Shown here piece after piece: positions 19,583 through 31,664 of a stretch of DNA of 64,000 nucleotides (positions are counted from its first letter, which is position 1; every line of letters starts with the position of its first letter). The position numbers were made by a program, and so were the translations under genes. The DNA comes from Methylobacterium bullatum. Lineage in GTDB: Bacteria; Pseudomonadota; Alphaproteobacteria; Rhizobiales; Beijerinckiaceae. The notes beneath the pieces were generated by a model, which was not told where the DNA came from, did no database searches, and was given only the letters and a program-made list of their open reading frames with translations. The DNA is taken from assembly GCA_902712845.1 (NCBI GenBank), contig LR743504.1, positions 4,376,001 through 4,440,000 of the forward strand. Direction: 5' to 3'.

Positions 19583-20386
19583 ATGCTCTCGTCGACTGAG
19601 TCCTTCCTCGAAGGCAATCTCCTGCTGAAGGCTCTGTCCCCGGAGGATCGGGGATTGCTCGCGCCCCATTTCGAGCATGCCGACGTTCGGCGTGGCGAGA
19701 CCCTGTTCACCGTCGGTGCCAAGGTGTCGTTCATCTCGTTTCCCTGCGAGCAGACGGTCATCAACCTGATCGTCTCCATGCGCGACGGGCGGAGCGCGGA
19801 AACCGCCACGATCGGGCGGGAGGGCGCCGTGGGCGGCGTCGTCAGCCACGGCAGCCTCCCGGCCTTCAGCACGGCCCTGGTGCAGATCGGCGGGCCGGTC
19901 CTGAGGCTCGATGCCGCCAAGCTGCAGGACGCCAAGCTCCGCTCGACCACCCTGCGCAACCTCTTCACCCGCTACGCGGACTGCCTGCTGGGACAGGTGC
20001 TGCAATCCGTGGCCTGCAACGCCCTCCACCCGATCGAGGAGCGCTGCCTGCGCTGGCTGCTGACCCTGCAGGACAGGATCGGCACGGACACGCTTCCCGT
20101 TACCCACGAGCTCCTGGCCAACATGCTCGGTGTCCAGCGGACCTATCTCACCCGGATCCTGCGGACCCTGCAGATCCAGGGGCTGATCGAGGTCGGGCGC
20201 GGCCGCATCACCATCCTCGACCGGGCCAGGATCCAGGAGGCGGCCTGCGAGTGCCACGGCGCCGTGGTGAGCCATTTCGAAACCGTGCTGGGGGCCGTCT
20301 ACGATGCCGACGGGCGGATGCTCTCCGTCGATCCTCCGACACAGCCGCGCCAGGACGATCCCGTCCGTACGGCGGAAGCGGTCTGA
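19583..20386 (+). CDS. Crp/Fnr family transcriptional regulator
   Basis: A 267-residue regulator. Residues 10-130 form a cyclic-nucleotide-binding-like beta barrel (HFEHADVRRGETLFTVGAKV, FPCEQTVINLIVSM). A Crp-type winged helix follows at about 165-225 (LPVTHELLANMLGVQRTYLTRILRTLQIQGLIEVGRGRITILD). Fnr-type N-terminal cysteines are absent, so it is not an Fe-S oxygen sensor; the ligand is unknown. The last 50 residues are extra and lack a motif. The ATG at 19583 starts MLSSTESFLEGN. A histidine kinase gene follows about 200 bases downstream on the same strand, so stress sensing may be a shared theme. Confidence 0.85.
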   Translation: MLSSTESFLEGNLLLKALSPEDRGLLAPHFEHADVRRGETLFTVGAKVSFISFPCEQTVINLIVSMRDGRSAETATIGREGAVGGVVSHGSLPAFSTALVQIGGPVLRLDAAKLQDAKLRSTTLRNLFTRYADCLLGQVLQSVACNALHPIEERCLRWLLTLQDRIGTDTLPVTHELLANMLGVQRTYLTRILRTLQIQGLIEVGRGRITILDRARIQEAACECHGAVVSHFETVLGAVYDADGRMLSVDPPTQPRQDDPVRTAEAV

Positions 20387-20582
20387 TCCCGGGATGGTCG
20401 AGCGCCGTGGGAGTGGACGAGGCGTGCCGCTTCGGTGGAGACCTTCTGGGCTCAGACTCCAATCTCATATCCGTGACGGAAAGCGTGGGGGCAACTTGCG
20501 AAATCTGACGGCGAGACTTGTTCGCCGCAAGATCTGACGGCATCTGATGGGACGGCGACCGACCGAGTCTGACGCGAATACG

Positions 20583-22553
20583 ATGACCATTGCGAAAGTA
20601 CCGTCACCCCTCCGCGGGAGCCGTCGCGATCCTTCATCGCCGGTGCCGGCCATGGCCGTCGGCGACGGGCCGGACGGCGTCGGTGCGAATGCCGGCGGCG
20701 ACAAGCCGTCCCGCGACCGGAGCTCCATCGATGAGCGCTATCGGCTGGTGGCCAAGGCGACCAGCGACGTCGTCTGGGACTGGGATCTGGTGCACGACAC
20801 CATCGTATGGAACGAGGCGCTCGCGACGTCCTATGGCTGGCCGCCGGCTCATGTCGGCCCGGGCTCCGCCTGGTGGCTCGGCAACATCCATCCCGACGAC
20901 AGGGGCGCGGTCTCCGCCGGTCTGAACGCCCTCTTCGAAGGGCACTCTGACCTGTGGAGCCATCAATACCGCTTCCTGAAGGGCGGCGGTGGCTACGCGG
21001 ACGTGCTGGATCGCGGATATCTCGTGCGTGACGCTTCGGGCGTGCCGCTGCGGATGGTCGGTGCGATGCTCGACATCACCGTGCGAACCCAGTTGGAGGC
21101 ACAGTTCCGCGCGGTGTTCGAGGGCGCGAATATCGGGATCGTCCAGTTCGATCCCCGCAGCGTCCTGGCGCTGCGGGTCAATGCCAAGCTCTGCGAGATC
21201 TGGGGCGCGCCGGAATCCGAGATCGTCGGGTGCTCGCTGGCCCAATGGACGCCCGCCGAGGATGCGGGCGAGCGCGACGCCCTACATCGGCGGCTGGCCA
21301 CCGGCGAGACCCTGCAGGACAGCTTCGAGAAGCGCTATCGCCGGCGGGACGGGCGGCTCATCTGGGCAAGGGTCAACCTGGTCTCGCAGACCCTCGGCGA
21401 CGAAGTCCACGCCATGGCGATGATCGAGGACATCACCGAGGAGAAACGCGCGGATGCACGCCGTGACGCCCTCCTCAGCCTGGGCGACCGCCTGCGCGAA
21501 CTGCGCTCGAACGCCGAAGTCGTGGCGATGACGGCGGAGATCCTGGGGCGGACCCTGGCCACGACGCGGGCCGGCTACGGCATGGTCGACCTGCCGGCCG
21601 GACTGGTGACGGTGGCGCATTCGTGGTCGTCCGACGGACAGGTCTTTCCGAGCCAGACCCTGCCGCTGGACGAATATCCCGCCAGCATCGCCAGCCTGCG
21701 GCGCGGAGAGGTGCTCGCGGTGGCCGACCTCGCCTCCGCCTCCGACCTCGATACGGATGCGGCCCTCTACATCGCCCAGGGCGTCCGCGCGGTGATCTCC
21801 GTCCCCCTGCTCCGGCGCGGCCGCCTCGTGGGCGTGCTCTACGCGACGGAGGCCTCGCCGCGCGCCTGGACCCAGAACGAGATCGATTTCGTCCGCGACG
21901 TGGCGGAGCGGGCCTGGAGCGGGCTGACCCGGATCGAGGCGGACGAGCAGCAGCGCATCCTCAACCGCGAACTCAGCCACCGCATGAAGAACACCCTGGC
22001 GATGGTTCAGGCGATCGCGTCGCAGAGCCTGCGCAACGTCACCGACATCGAGGCCGCCAAGCATGCCCTCGCCGCGCGCCTGATCGCCCTGGGCAAGGCC
22101 CACGACATCCTGCTGACCGGACAGCGGGAGAGCGCGGAGATGGCGGCGGTGCTGACGAGCGCCCTGTCGCTGCACGACGACCAGCAGCCCGGCCGGTTCC
22201 ACCTGTCGGGTCCCGACATCGTCATCGGCTCGAAGGCGGCGTTGTCCCTCGCCCTGATGATGCATGAACTCGCCACCAATGCCGCCAAGTACGGCGCCCT
22301 CTCCCGGCCGGACGGCCGCGTCACCGTGGCGTGGAGCGTGGTCGCGGCGGACGAGGACGACACGATCCACCTCACCTGGTCCGAGCGCGGCGGCCCGCTC
22401 GTGCATCCCCCGACCCGGAAGGGCTTCGGCTCGCGCCTCATCGAGCGTGGGCTCGCCGGCGCGGTGGGCGGCGAGGTCTCCCTCGCCTACGAACCGGAAG
22501 GCCTGGTGTGCCGGGTCATGGCGCCACTTTCGGGGTTCCAGGGAAATTTCTAG
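20583..22553 (+). CDS. PAS-PAS-GAF HWE-family sensor histidine kinase
   Basis: A 656-residue soluble sensor kinase with no membrane helices. A low-complexity N-terminus of about 45 residues is followed by a PAS fold (DERYRLVAKATSDVVWDWDL), a second PAS (EAQFRAVFEGANIGIVQFDP) with a PAC-like end, a GAF domain at about 300-450, and an HWE transmitter (LNRELSHRMKNTLAMVQAIA, phospho-acceptor His in SHRMKN). The ATPase part shows MMHELATNAAKYGAL and GFGSRLIERGL. HWE kinases in alphaproteobacteria often feed the PhyR/EcfG general stress response or light responses. No receiver gene adjoins it, so its partner is unknown. The ATG at 20583 was chosen. Confidence 0.88.
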   Translation: MTIAKVPSPLRGSRRDPSSPVPAMAVGDGPDGVGANAGGDKPSRDRSSIDERYRLVAKATSDVVWDWDLVHDTIVWNEALATSYGWPPAHVGPGSAWWLGNIHPDDRGAVSAGLNALFEGHSDLWSHQYRFLKGGGGYADVLDRGYLVRDASGVPLRMVGAMLDITVRTQLEAQFRAVFEGANIGIVQFDPRSVLALRVNAKLCEIWGAPESEIVGCSLAQWTPAEDAGERDALHRRLATGETLQDSFEKRYRRRDGRLIWARVNLVSQTLGDEVHAMAMIEDITEEKRADARRDALLSLGDRLRELRSNAEVVAMTAEILGRTLATTRAGYGMVDLPAGLVTVAHSWSSDGQVFPSQTLPLDEYPASIASLRRGEVLAVADLASASDLDTDAALYIAQGVRAVISVPLLRRGRLVGVLYATEASPRAWTQNEIDFVRDVAERAWSGLTRIEADEQQRILNRELSHRMKNTLAMVQAIASQSLRNVTDIEAAKHALAARLIALGKAHDILLTGQRESAEMAAVLTSALSLHDDQQPGRFHLSGPDIVIGSKAALSLALMMHELATNAAKYGALSRPDGRVTVAWSVVAADEDDTIHLTWSERGGPLVHPPTRKGFGSRLIERGLAGAVGGEVSLAYEPEGLVCRVMAPLSGFQGNF

Positions 22554-22867
22554 CAGCGGAAGGCGTCCCGCTCGCCTGGCCCTTTCGGTCGTGAAAGCTT
22601 CGTCTGGTCCCGACGGTGGGCAAAATCCGACGCCGATATTGTGGCTGTACGCTTTTTGTTCTAGCTGGGTGACGGATATGCGTGGCGTGCGTCTTGCCCG
22701 CCCGGCCCGTGCGCCCGACATGGCGACCGATGGCGGGGCCGTCGTCGTCGACCTCGCCGCATGACGTCTCGGAGACGATCGCCGCCGAGCGTCGTTGTCG
22801 ACTGCCCGTTCCTGCAAGCCCTGCCGCCCAAGTCCTGCCGCTCAAGCCCTGCCGCCGAAGAGACCCA
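22554..22867. other. Upstream region of uvrA
   Basis: 314 bases with no supported gene, presumably holding the uvrA promoter. A GTTC at 22658-22661 is followed after seven bases by GTGA, only a partial match to the alphaproteobacterial LexA box (GTTC-N7-GTTC), so SOS control is not claimed. Confidence 0.4.
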
Positions 22868-25858
<2,991 letters not shown>

Positions 25859-26355
25859 GCGTTCCGTCCCGCCGAGGCCGAGCCAGATTCGACACTCGCG
25901 GGGAACGGGGGGCCCGCTGCGGTGCACAGGCTCCCGGAAAGCGGTGGGCGCGGCCTTCCGGGAATGCGCAAACCCCTGCCCGTGATTGCGCAATCGTCCC
26001 GTCCCACGGATCGCCCGCAACGGCTTGGCCGTTAAGCGTTATTTTGCAGACGCGTTGCTCAATGCGACGCCACGCCCAGCGGATTCCTGCTGAGAAAGTT
26101 AACAAAACCTTACGCTGCACCGCGTCGAAATTGCGGCTTTTCCGCAACGGTTCGTTTGGAACTGCCTCGATCCGAAGCATTGGACTGTCAATCCGATCCG
26201 ACCTGTAGAATAGTTCTCAGCGTTGAGACACGAATTCGGGCCGCAAGGGGGGCCCTACGCACCAGATGTCAGCAAGCCGCGAAAACGCGGCACTCGGCAC
26301 GATGGTTCGTAGGTCTGCGCGGCGAATGCCTGAAATCCTTGGGAAGGACTAGACA
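25859..26355. other. Long 5' region before the outer-membrane protein gene
   Basis: 497 bases without a gene. The stretch 26030-26230 is AT-richer than its surroundings and probably contains the promoter of the gene at 26356. No riboswitch or exact promoter elements could be assigned. The ribosome-binding site GGAAGGA at 26342-26348 is strong and lies 7 bases before the ATG. Confidence 0.4.
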
Positions 26356-27312
26356 ATGACGAAGAACTGGCTGGCCACCGGCGCACTGGCGCTGACCATG
26401 GGCATGAGCGCCACGGCTTCCTACGCACAGACCACGACTGTTCCCGGCGAGCAGGTCGGCCTCGCCACCGGCGCCCCGCTGCCCGAGGGCATCTACGCCC
26501 TGAACACCTTCGTTTACCAGTCGCGCGACAAGTCCGACCTCGATGTCGGGGTCAACATCCCCGTGCTGGTCTGGTCGACCCCGCTGGTTCCGCTCGGCGG
26601 CCGCATCGAGCTCCTCGTGGCTCCCCCGACCGTCTTCACCTTCGGCAAGAGCGGCCCGTCCGGCCTGCGTGACACGTCGATCAACGTCGGTACCTTCGTC
26701 GGCGGTATCTGGGCCTTCGACCTCGGCAACAACTTCGGCGTCAGCTTGCTCGGTGGTGTCTACCTGAACGAGTTGAACGGTGACCGTGGTGTCCTGCGCA
26801 CCAACGCCGGCGCTCTCGCCAACACTGCCGTGCTGCCCCAGCTCTCGTCGAACACCTACCGCTTCGGCGTTGCCGCCAGCTACACCGGCGATGGTTACAA
26901 TCTGACCGCGAACCTCACCGCCAACATCTACGATTCGCCGTCCTCCTTCGGCAGTGGCCGTGACTTCGGCACGATCTACTCCCTCTCCGACTCGCTGAAC
27001 ATCGATCTGACCGCGACCAAGAAGTTCGGCAAGTTCGAGATCGGCGCCATCGCTTACGGCACCCTCAACTTCGACATCAGCGCCAAGGGCGGCGGAATCA
27101 TCAATGCAGCTCAGGCCGAGGGCCGTGGCCGGTTCCTGATGGGTGGCCTCGTCGGCTACGACTTCGGCTTCGCCACCGCGCAGGTCTACGTCGCCCGCAC
27201 CGTCGCTTCCACCAGCTTCGACAGCACCGAGATCTCGGGCCGCCTGATCGTTCCGCTGTACTCGCCGACCCCGGTCGCCGCTGTCGCCGCTCCGATCATC
27301 CGCAAGTACTGA
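26356..27312 (+). CDS. Outer-membrane channel-like protein (MetA-pathway phenol degradation/transporter family)
   Basis: A 318-residue exported protein. The signal peptide is MTKNWLATGALALTMGMSATASYAQ, shown here as two parts: basic start then hydrophobic LATGALALTMGMSATA, with cleavage after SYA. The mature part alternates amphipathic strands and turns (GIYALNTFVYQSR, LDVGVNIPVLVW, ...YRFGVAASYTGDGYNLTANLTANIY), as in beta-barrels of the Phenol_MetA_deg/SphA-like family. Such proteins are thought to pass small hydrophobic or other solutes through the outer membrane; the substrate is unknown. Codon use is strongly biased (frequent CTC, GGC, ATC, AAC) and the ribosome-binding site and terminator are strong, suggesting high expression. 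A stem-loop terminator follows at 27359. Confidence 0.75.
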   Translation: MTKNWLATGALALTMGMSATASYAQTTTVPGEQVGLATGAPLPEGIYALNTFVYQSRDKSDLDVGVNIPVLVWSTPLVPLGGRIELLVAPPTVFTFGKSGPSGLRDTSINVGTFVGGIWAFDLGNNFGVSLLGGVYLNELNGDRGVLRTNAGALANTAVLPQLSSNTYRFGVAASYTGDGYNLTANLTANIYDSPSSFGSGRDFGTIYSLSDSLNIDLTATKKFGKFEIGAIAYGTLNFDISAKGGGIINAAQAEGRGRFLMGGLVGYDFGFATAQVYVARTVASTSFDSTEISGRLIVPLYSPTPVAAVAAPIIRKY

Positions 27313-27358
27313 TCTCGAACTCAGCGGCGAGGGTTGACCTCGCCGCCGTGCAGATCAC

Positions 27359-27394
27359 AAAAGCCCGTCCGACCTTCAGGTCGGGCGGGCTTTT
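27359..27394 (+). terminator. Rho-independent terminator after the outer-membrane protein gene
   Basis: Stem AAAAGCCCGTCCGACC, loop TTCA, stem GGTCGGGCGGGCTTTT, one mismatch, with the T-rich end built into the stem. A second hairpin (GCGGCGAGG / CCTCGCCGC, 27324-27346) lies between it and the stop codon. Confidence 0.85.
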
Positions 27395-27530
27395 GCTTTG
27401 AAGGAGACGCTCGCGTCCCGCCATATCTCGCACGAACACGACTTTCCGCAGCGTTCCCGAAACTTTTCTCTTCCGGGCTCCGTAACGAGCGATGACCCCC
27501 GCGAAGGGGATAGCTCGAGAGGAACGCTCC

Positions 27531-28103
27531 ATGACCAACGCCCGTCGCCCCGTGGCCTCCACGTTCGCCGCCGTCGCCCTCGCCTTCACCATTGGCGCCG
27601 CTTTCCCGGTGGCCGCCCTCGCCAAGAACCCGATGGTCGGCGGCGCTCCGATGTATACGTCGAAGAACATCGTCGAGAACGCGGTCAACTCGAAGGATCA
27701 CACGACCCTCGTCGCTGCCGTGAAGGCTGCCGGCCTCGTCGACACCCTCGCCGGTCCCGGCCCCTTCACCGTCTTCGCGCCCACCAACGCGGCCTTCGCC
27801 AAGCTGCCGGCCGGCACCGTCGAGACCCTGGTGAAGCCCGAGAACAAGGCGACGCTGACCTCCATCCTGACCTATCACGTCGTCCCCGGCACCCTGACCG
27901 CCCAGGACCTCATGAAGATCGCCAAGGACGGCGGCGGCGAAGGCCAGATCAAGACCGTGCAGGGCACCCCGCTCGTGGTCCAGAGCAAGGGCAAGGCCGT
28001 GTACCTCACCGACACCAAGGGCAACACCGCCAAGGTGACCATCGCCAACGTGATGCAGTCGAACGGCGTGATCCACGTCATCAACGGCGTTCTGCAGCCG
28101 TAA
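27531..28103 (+). CDS. Fasciclin domain exported protein
   Basis: A 190-residue secreted protein. The signal peptide reaches about residue 31 (ASTFAAVALAFTIGAAFPVAALA). One fasciclin (FAS1) domain covers about 45-188, with the diagnostic FTVFAPTNAAFAKLP and the conserved TYHVVPG, ending VIHVINGVLQP. FAS1 proteins act in cell adhesion or at the cell surface. The ATG at 27531 follows an AGAGGAAC site; a frame 13 codons longer has no signal-like start. Codon bias resembles that of the gene at 26356, suggesting high expression. Two hairpins follow. Confidence 0.88.
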   Translation: MTNARRPVASTFAAVALAFTIGAAFPVAALAKNPMVGGAPMYTSKNIVENAVNSKDHTTLVAAVKAAGLVDTLAGPGPFTVFAPTNAAFAKLPAGTVETLVKPENKATLTSILTYHVVPGTLTAQDLMKIAKDGGGEGQIKTVQGTPLVVQSKGKAVYLTDTKGNTAKVTIANVMQSNGVIHVINGVLQP

Positions 28104-28113
28104 TACGAAGTCT

Positions 28114-28145
28114 CACTGACCCTGACCCGTAGGTCAGGGTCAGTG
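28114..28145. terminator. Perfect 13-bp hairpin after the fasciclin gene
   Basis: CACTGACCCTGAC, loop CCGTAG, GTCAGGGTCAGTG. There is no T-run after it, so it may be an RNA-stabilising hairpin or a weak terminator that acts together with the one at 28213. Confidence 0.5.
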
Positions 28146-28212
28146 AGGTCCGGCGGACGACCGCCGCCGCGCAGTCGCGCGGGAAGACGTCTTTCTGGAC
28201 CCGCAACTCTCA

Positions 28213-28241
28213 CCCCGGCTCTCTTGGAGCCGGGGTTTTTT
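28213..28241 (+). terminator. Rho-independent terminator
   Basis: Stem CCCCGGCTC, loop TCTTG, stem GAGCCGGGG, then TTTTTT. It is oriented to end the fasciclin transcript and lies in the convergent space before hflX. Confidence 0.85.
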
Positions 28242-28318
28242 GTTGGGCTTCCGAAAACCCCCGCGGTCGCAGATGGACGATCGCGCTTCCGCTGCTCCAC
28301 CGGGAGGCCTCTCCCTTA

Positions 28319-29728
28319 TCAGTCCGCGCGGCTGAGCTTCCGTGCGCTGGCGAAGCGGTTGAGGAAGCGCGGCTCCTTCTCCGGCGCCACGCGGATGGCG
28401 AGGTGGATCGTGCCCGCCTCTTCGGCGCGGCGGTCGAGAACCTCGGCATTCTCGTAGAGCCAGTTGAGCGCCGCACCGTCCTCGGGCGCAAGGGTGACGG
28501 CGAAGGTGGAGCGACGCTTGGCGATCCGCGCCTCGATCCGGCCGGACAGGGCCGCCAATCCCTCGCCCGTGAGGGCCGAGACCAGGATCGGCACGTCACT
28601 GTCCCGGTCGTTGCGCCCCTGGGCGCTCAGGTTGAGGAGGCGCGTCCGCTCCGAATCGTCGAGCAGATCGGCCTTGTTCCAGACCTCGATGATTCGCTCG
28701 GCCGTGGTCTCGATCCCGAGTTCGCGCAGCACGTCGCTGACATCCTCCGCCTGCGCTTCCGAATCGACATGGCTCACGTCGCGGACATGGAGCAGGATAT
28801 CGGCCTCGATCACGTCCTCCAGCGTGGCGCGGAAGGCGGCGATGAGGGCCGTGGGCAGTTCCGAGATGAAGCCCACCGTGTCCGAGAGGATCACCGTTTC
28901 CCCATGCGGCAGCTTCGTCGCGCGCGCGGTCGGGTCGAGGGTGGCGAACAGCATGTCCTTGGCCATCACCTCGGCCTTGGTGAGGGCGTTGAACAGCGTC
29001 GACTTGCCGGCATTGGTGTAGCCGACGAGGGCAACGATCGGGTACGGCACCCGCGCCCGGCTCTCCCGGTGCAGGCCGCGCGTGCGGGTGACGCTGTCGA
29101 GCTCGCGCTCGATCTTCGTCATCCGCTCCTGGATCATCCGGCGATCGGCCTCGATCTGGGTCTCGCCAGGGCCGCCGAGGAAGCCGAAGCCGCCGCGCTG
29201 GCGTTCGAGGTGGGTCCAGGACCGGACGAGGCGGCTGCGCTGGTAGGCGAGATGGGCGTGTTCGACCTGCAGCGTGCCCTCGCGGGTGGAGGCGCGCCGG
29301 CCGAAGATTTCGAGGATGAGGCCGGTGCGGTCGATGACCTTGCAGCCGAAGGCCTTCTCCAGGTTGCGCTGCTGCACCGGCGACAGGGCACAATCCATGA
29401 CGACGAGGCCGATCTCCTCGGCCTTGATCCGGCCTGCGAGCTCTTCGACCCGGCCCTTGCCCAGATAGGTGGAGGGGCGGATGCGCGAGACCGGCGCGAT
29501 GATCGCCTCGGTGACGTCCAACTCGATGGCCACGGCGAGACCCGCCGCCTCATCGATTCGCGCCTCGCTGGAGCGCGTGATCTCGGCCGGTCCGCTGCCC
29601 ATTCGGGGAGCGGCGGACCGGGTGAGATAGGGGCCGATCACCAGCGTATGGGTCGCGGCCGCGATCTCACCTTCGGGAGCGGCCATCGCCTGGAGCCGGG
29701 CTTCGCCCGGCGTTGTCATTTGCGTCAT
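28319..29728 (-). CDS. hflX: Ribosome-associated GTPase HflX
   Basis: About 469 residues. HflX is a GTPase that binds the 50S subunit and rescues or splits stalled ribosomes under stress. The N-terminal HflX domain (ITRSSEARIDEAAGLAVAIE, STYLGKGRVEEL) is followed by a coiled segment and the G domain: G1 GYTNAGKST, G3 DTVGFISELPT, G4 NKADLLD. The ATG at 29728 was chosen; an in-frame TTG at 29791 and an ATG at 29719 are alternatives. It follows hfq on the same strand, the usual alphaproteobacterial order. Confidence 0.94.
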   Translation of the reverse strand: MTQMTTPGEARLQAMAAPEGEIAAATHTLVIGPYLTRSAAPRMGSGPAEITRSSEARIDEAAGLAVAIELDVTEAIIAPVSRIRPSTYLGKGRVEELAGRIKAEEIGLVVMDCALSPVQQRNLEKAFGCKVIDRTGLILEIFGRRASTREGTLQVEHAHLAYQRSRLVRSWTHLERQRGGFGFLGGPGETQIEADRRMIQERMTKIERELDSVTRTRGLHRESRARVPYPIVALVGYTNAGKSTLFNALTKAEVMAKDMLFATLDPTARATKLPHGETVILSDTVGFISELPTALIAAFRATLEDVIEADILLHVRDVSHVDSEAQAEDVSDVLRELGIETTAERIIEVWNKADLLDDSERTRLLNLSAQGRNDRDSDVPILVSALTGEGLAALSGRIEARIAKRRSTFAVTLAPEDGAALNWLYENAEVLDRRAEEAGTIHLAIRVAPEKEPRFLNRFASARKLSRAD

Positions 29729-29872
29729 GAAATTCGGTTCGACCCTGTCCCCTGAAGATGAGGAGAATGGGCTTTTGCCGACGTCAAACAAGGGCAGTCT
29801 TCGATCCTCGTTCGATGTTCGGCGTCAGATGTCGGGCAACGTCTCGACTCAGGCAAGACTGCCGACGTCGCT

Positions 29873-30127
29873 TCACGCCTTCTCGGGCGCCGTCTCGTCC
29901 GGCTCGAACAACTGGACCGGGTGGCCGGGCATGATCGTCGAGATCGCATGTTTGTAGACGAGCTGCGAATGCCCGTCCCGTCGCAGGAGGACGCAGAAGT
30001 TGTCGAACCAGGTCACGACGCCCTGGAGCTTGACGCCGTTGACGAGGAAGATCGTGAGCGGGATCTTGTTCTTGCGGACATGATTGAGAAACGTGTCCTG
30101 CAGGTTCTGAGCGCGTTCGCCCGCCAT
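29873..30127 (-). CDS. hfq: RNA chaperone Hfq
   Basis: An 84-residue Sm-like protein that forms hexamers and pairs small RNAs with mRNAs. Sm1 is visible in QDTFLNHVRKNKIPLTIFLVNG with GVVTWFDNFCVLL, and Sm2 in YKHAISTIMP. The C-terminal tail is short, as in other alphaproteobacteria. The ATG at 30127 is certain. It lies between ntrX (166 bases upstream) and hflX on one strand, a conserved arrangement linking nitrogen control and post-transcriptional regulation. Confidence 0.97.
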   Translation of the reverse strand: MAGERAQNLQDTFLNHVRKNKIPLTIFLVNGVKLQGVVTWFDNFCVLLRRDGHSQLVYKHAISTIMPGHPVQLFEPDETAPEKA

Positions 30128-30293
30128 TTTTTATTAATCCTTCTTAGAAACCTGCCGCCCGCCGTGACTGGCGGGTTCTTGTTGGTTCGAATGCGTAGCA
30201 GACCGGTGAAAACAGACAACCTCGACTATTACACGGTGATTGTCACGCACATGCAAGGGGCACGCACATGTAAGGGGAAGGTCGCCTAGGCCC

Positions 30294-31664
30294 TCAGGGG
30301 CCGATGCCGAGCGACTTCAGTTTGCGGTGGAGGGCCGAGCGTTCCATGCCGATGAACTCGGCGGTGCGCGAGATGTTTCCGGAGAATCGTGCGATCTGCG
30401 CGATCAGGTATTCGCGCTCGAAGATTTCCCTCGCCTCGCGCAGGGCGAGACTCATCAGCTTCTCGCCCCCCGCGCCGTTCGGCGTCGTCGGAACCAGGGC
30501 GCCGATCTCGGTGGGCAGCATCTCCGAGGTCACTTCCTGCTCCGGATCGGTATGGGTGAGGATCATCAGCCGCTCGACGTTGTTGCGCAGTTGGCGGATG
30601 TTGCCCGGCCAGTCGTGCGATTGCAGCACCGCCATGGCGTCCTCGGCGATGCGCCGGCGGGCGAGGCCGGTGGCGGCCGAGATCTGCTCCATGAAGAAGT
30701 TGATGAGCTCGGGCACGTCCTCGCGCCGCTCGGACAGGGACGGCACCCGGATCGGCACCACCGAGAGGCGGTGGAACAGATCCTCGCGGAATCGGCCGGC
30801 GGCGATCTCCTCGGCGAGGTCGCGCGAGGAGGAGGAGATGATGCGCACGTCCACATGGACGCGGGTGGTGCCGCCGACGCGCTGGAAGTTCTGGTCCACC
30901 AGCACGCGCAGGATGCGGTTCTGGGTCTCGCGCGGCATGTCGGCGATCTCGTCGATATAGAGGGAGCCGCCATGGGCCTCCTCCAGGGCTCCGACCCGGC
31001 GGGCGCGGCCCTCGCCGGCCTCGACGCCGAACAGTTCCGCTTCCATGGTCTCGGGCGTGATCATCGCCGCGTTGATGACGACGAAGGGACCGCTGGCGCG
31101 GGACGAGGCGGCGTGAAGGGTCCGCGCCGAGAGTTCCTTGCCGGAGCCCGGCGCGCCCAGGATCATCACGCGCGCATTGGTGGGGGCGACCCGCTCCACC
31201 GTCTGGCGCAGCTGGTTGACCGCCACGGACCCGCCGACGAGCCGGCTCGCCTGGCCGGAGCGCGCCTTGAGGTCGCGCACCTCGCGCTTGAGGCGGGAGG
31301 CTTCGAGGGCGCGTTCGGCCACCAGGACCAGCCGGTCGGCCTTGAACGGCTTCTCGATGAAGTCGTAGGCGCCCGCCTTGATGGCGGCCACCGCCGTCTC
31401 GATGTTGCCGTGGCCCGAGATCATCACCACCGGCAGGTCGGGATGTCCGAGCTTGATCTGGTCGAGCACCTGCAGCCCGTCGAGGCGCGAGCCCTGCAGC
31501 CAGATATCGAGGAACACGAGGTGGGGGCGGCGCGACTCGATGGCCGCGAGCGCCTCGTCGGAGCCTCCGGCCGTCCGGGTCCGGTGGCCTTCGTCGTCGA
31601 GGATGCCGGCGACGAGGTCGCGGATGTCGGCCTCGTCGTCGACGATCAGAATATCGGCGCTCAT
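30294..31664 (-). CDS. ntrX: Nitrogen regulation response regulator NtrX
   Basis: A 456-residue response regulator. The receiver domain carries phospho-acceptor Asp53 (HLVFLDIWLQG). The AAA+ domain spans about 145-370, with Walker A GAPGSGKELSART and Walker B GSLYIDEIADMP. A Fis-type HTH is at the end (GNISRTAEFIGMERSALHRKLKSLG). The sigma-54 contact motif GAFTGA is absent where expected: the sequence there reads EAGEGRARRVGALEEA. NtrX proteins of several alphaproteobacteria share this loss and may act without sigma-54. Its ATG overlaps the ntrY stop (ATGA), so translation is coupled. Confidence 0.94.
   Translation of the reverse strand: MSADILIVDDEADIRDLVAGILDDEGHRTRTAGGSDEALAAIESRRPHLVFLDIWLQGSRLDGLQVLDQIKLGHPDLPVVMISGHGNIETAVAAIKAGAYDFIEKPFKADRLVLVAERALEASRLKREVRDLKARSGQASRLVGGSVAVNQLRQTVERVAPTNARVMILGAPGSGKELSARTLHAASSRASGPFVVINAAMITPETMEAELFGVEAGEGRARRVGALEEAHGGSLYIDEIADMPRETQNRILRVLVDQNFQRVGGTTRVHVDVRIISSSSRDLAEEIAAGRFREDLFHRLSVVPIRVPSLSERREDVPELINFFMEQISAATGLARRRIAEDAMAVLQSHDWPGNIRQLRNNVERLMILTHTDPEQEVTSEMLPTEIGALVPTTPNGAGGEKLMSLALREAREIFEREYLIAQIARFSGNISRTAEFIGMERSALHRKLKSLGIGP

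Noticed and set aside
22658..22672. Possible LexA (SOS) box before uvrA
   Set aside because: GTTC-N7-GTGA matches only the first half plus two bases of the GTTC-N7-GTTC consensus, not enough to claim.
30170..30210. GGTTCGAA resembling a tRNA T-arm between hfq and ntrX
   Set aside because: No matching acceptor, D-arm or anticodon arm can be folded around it.
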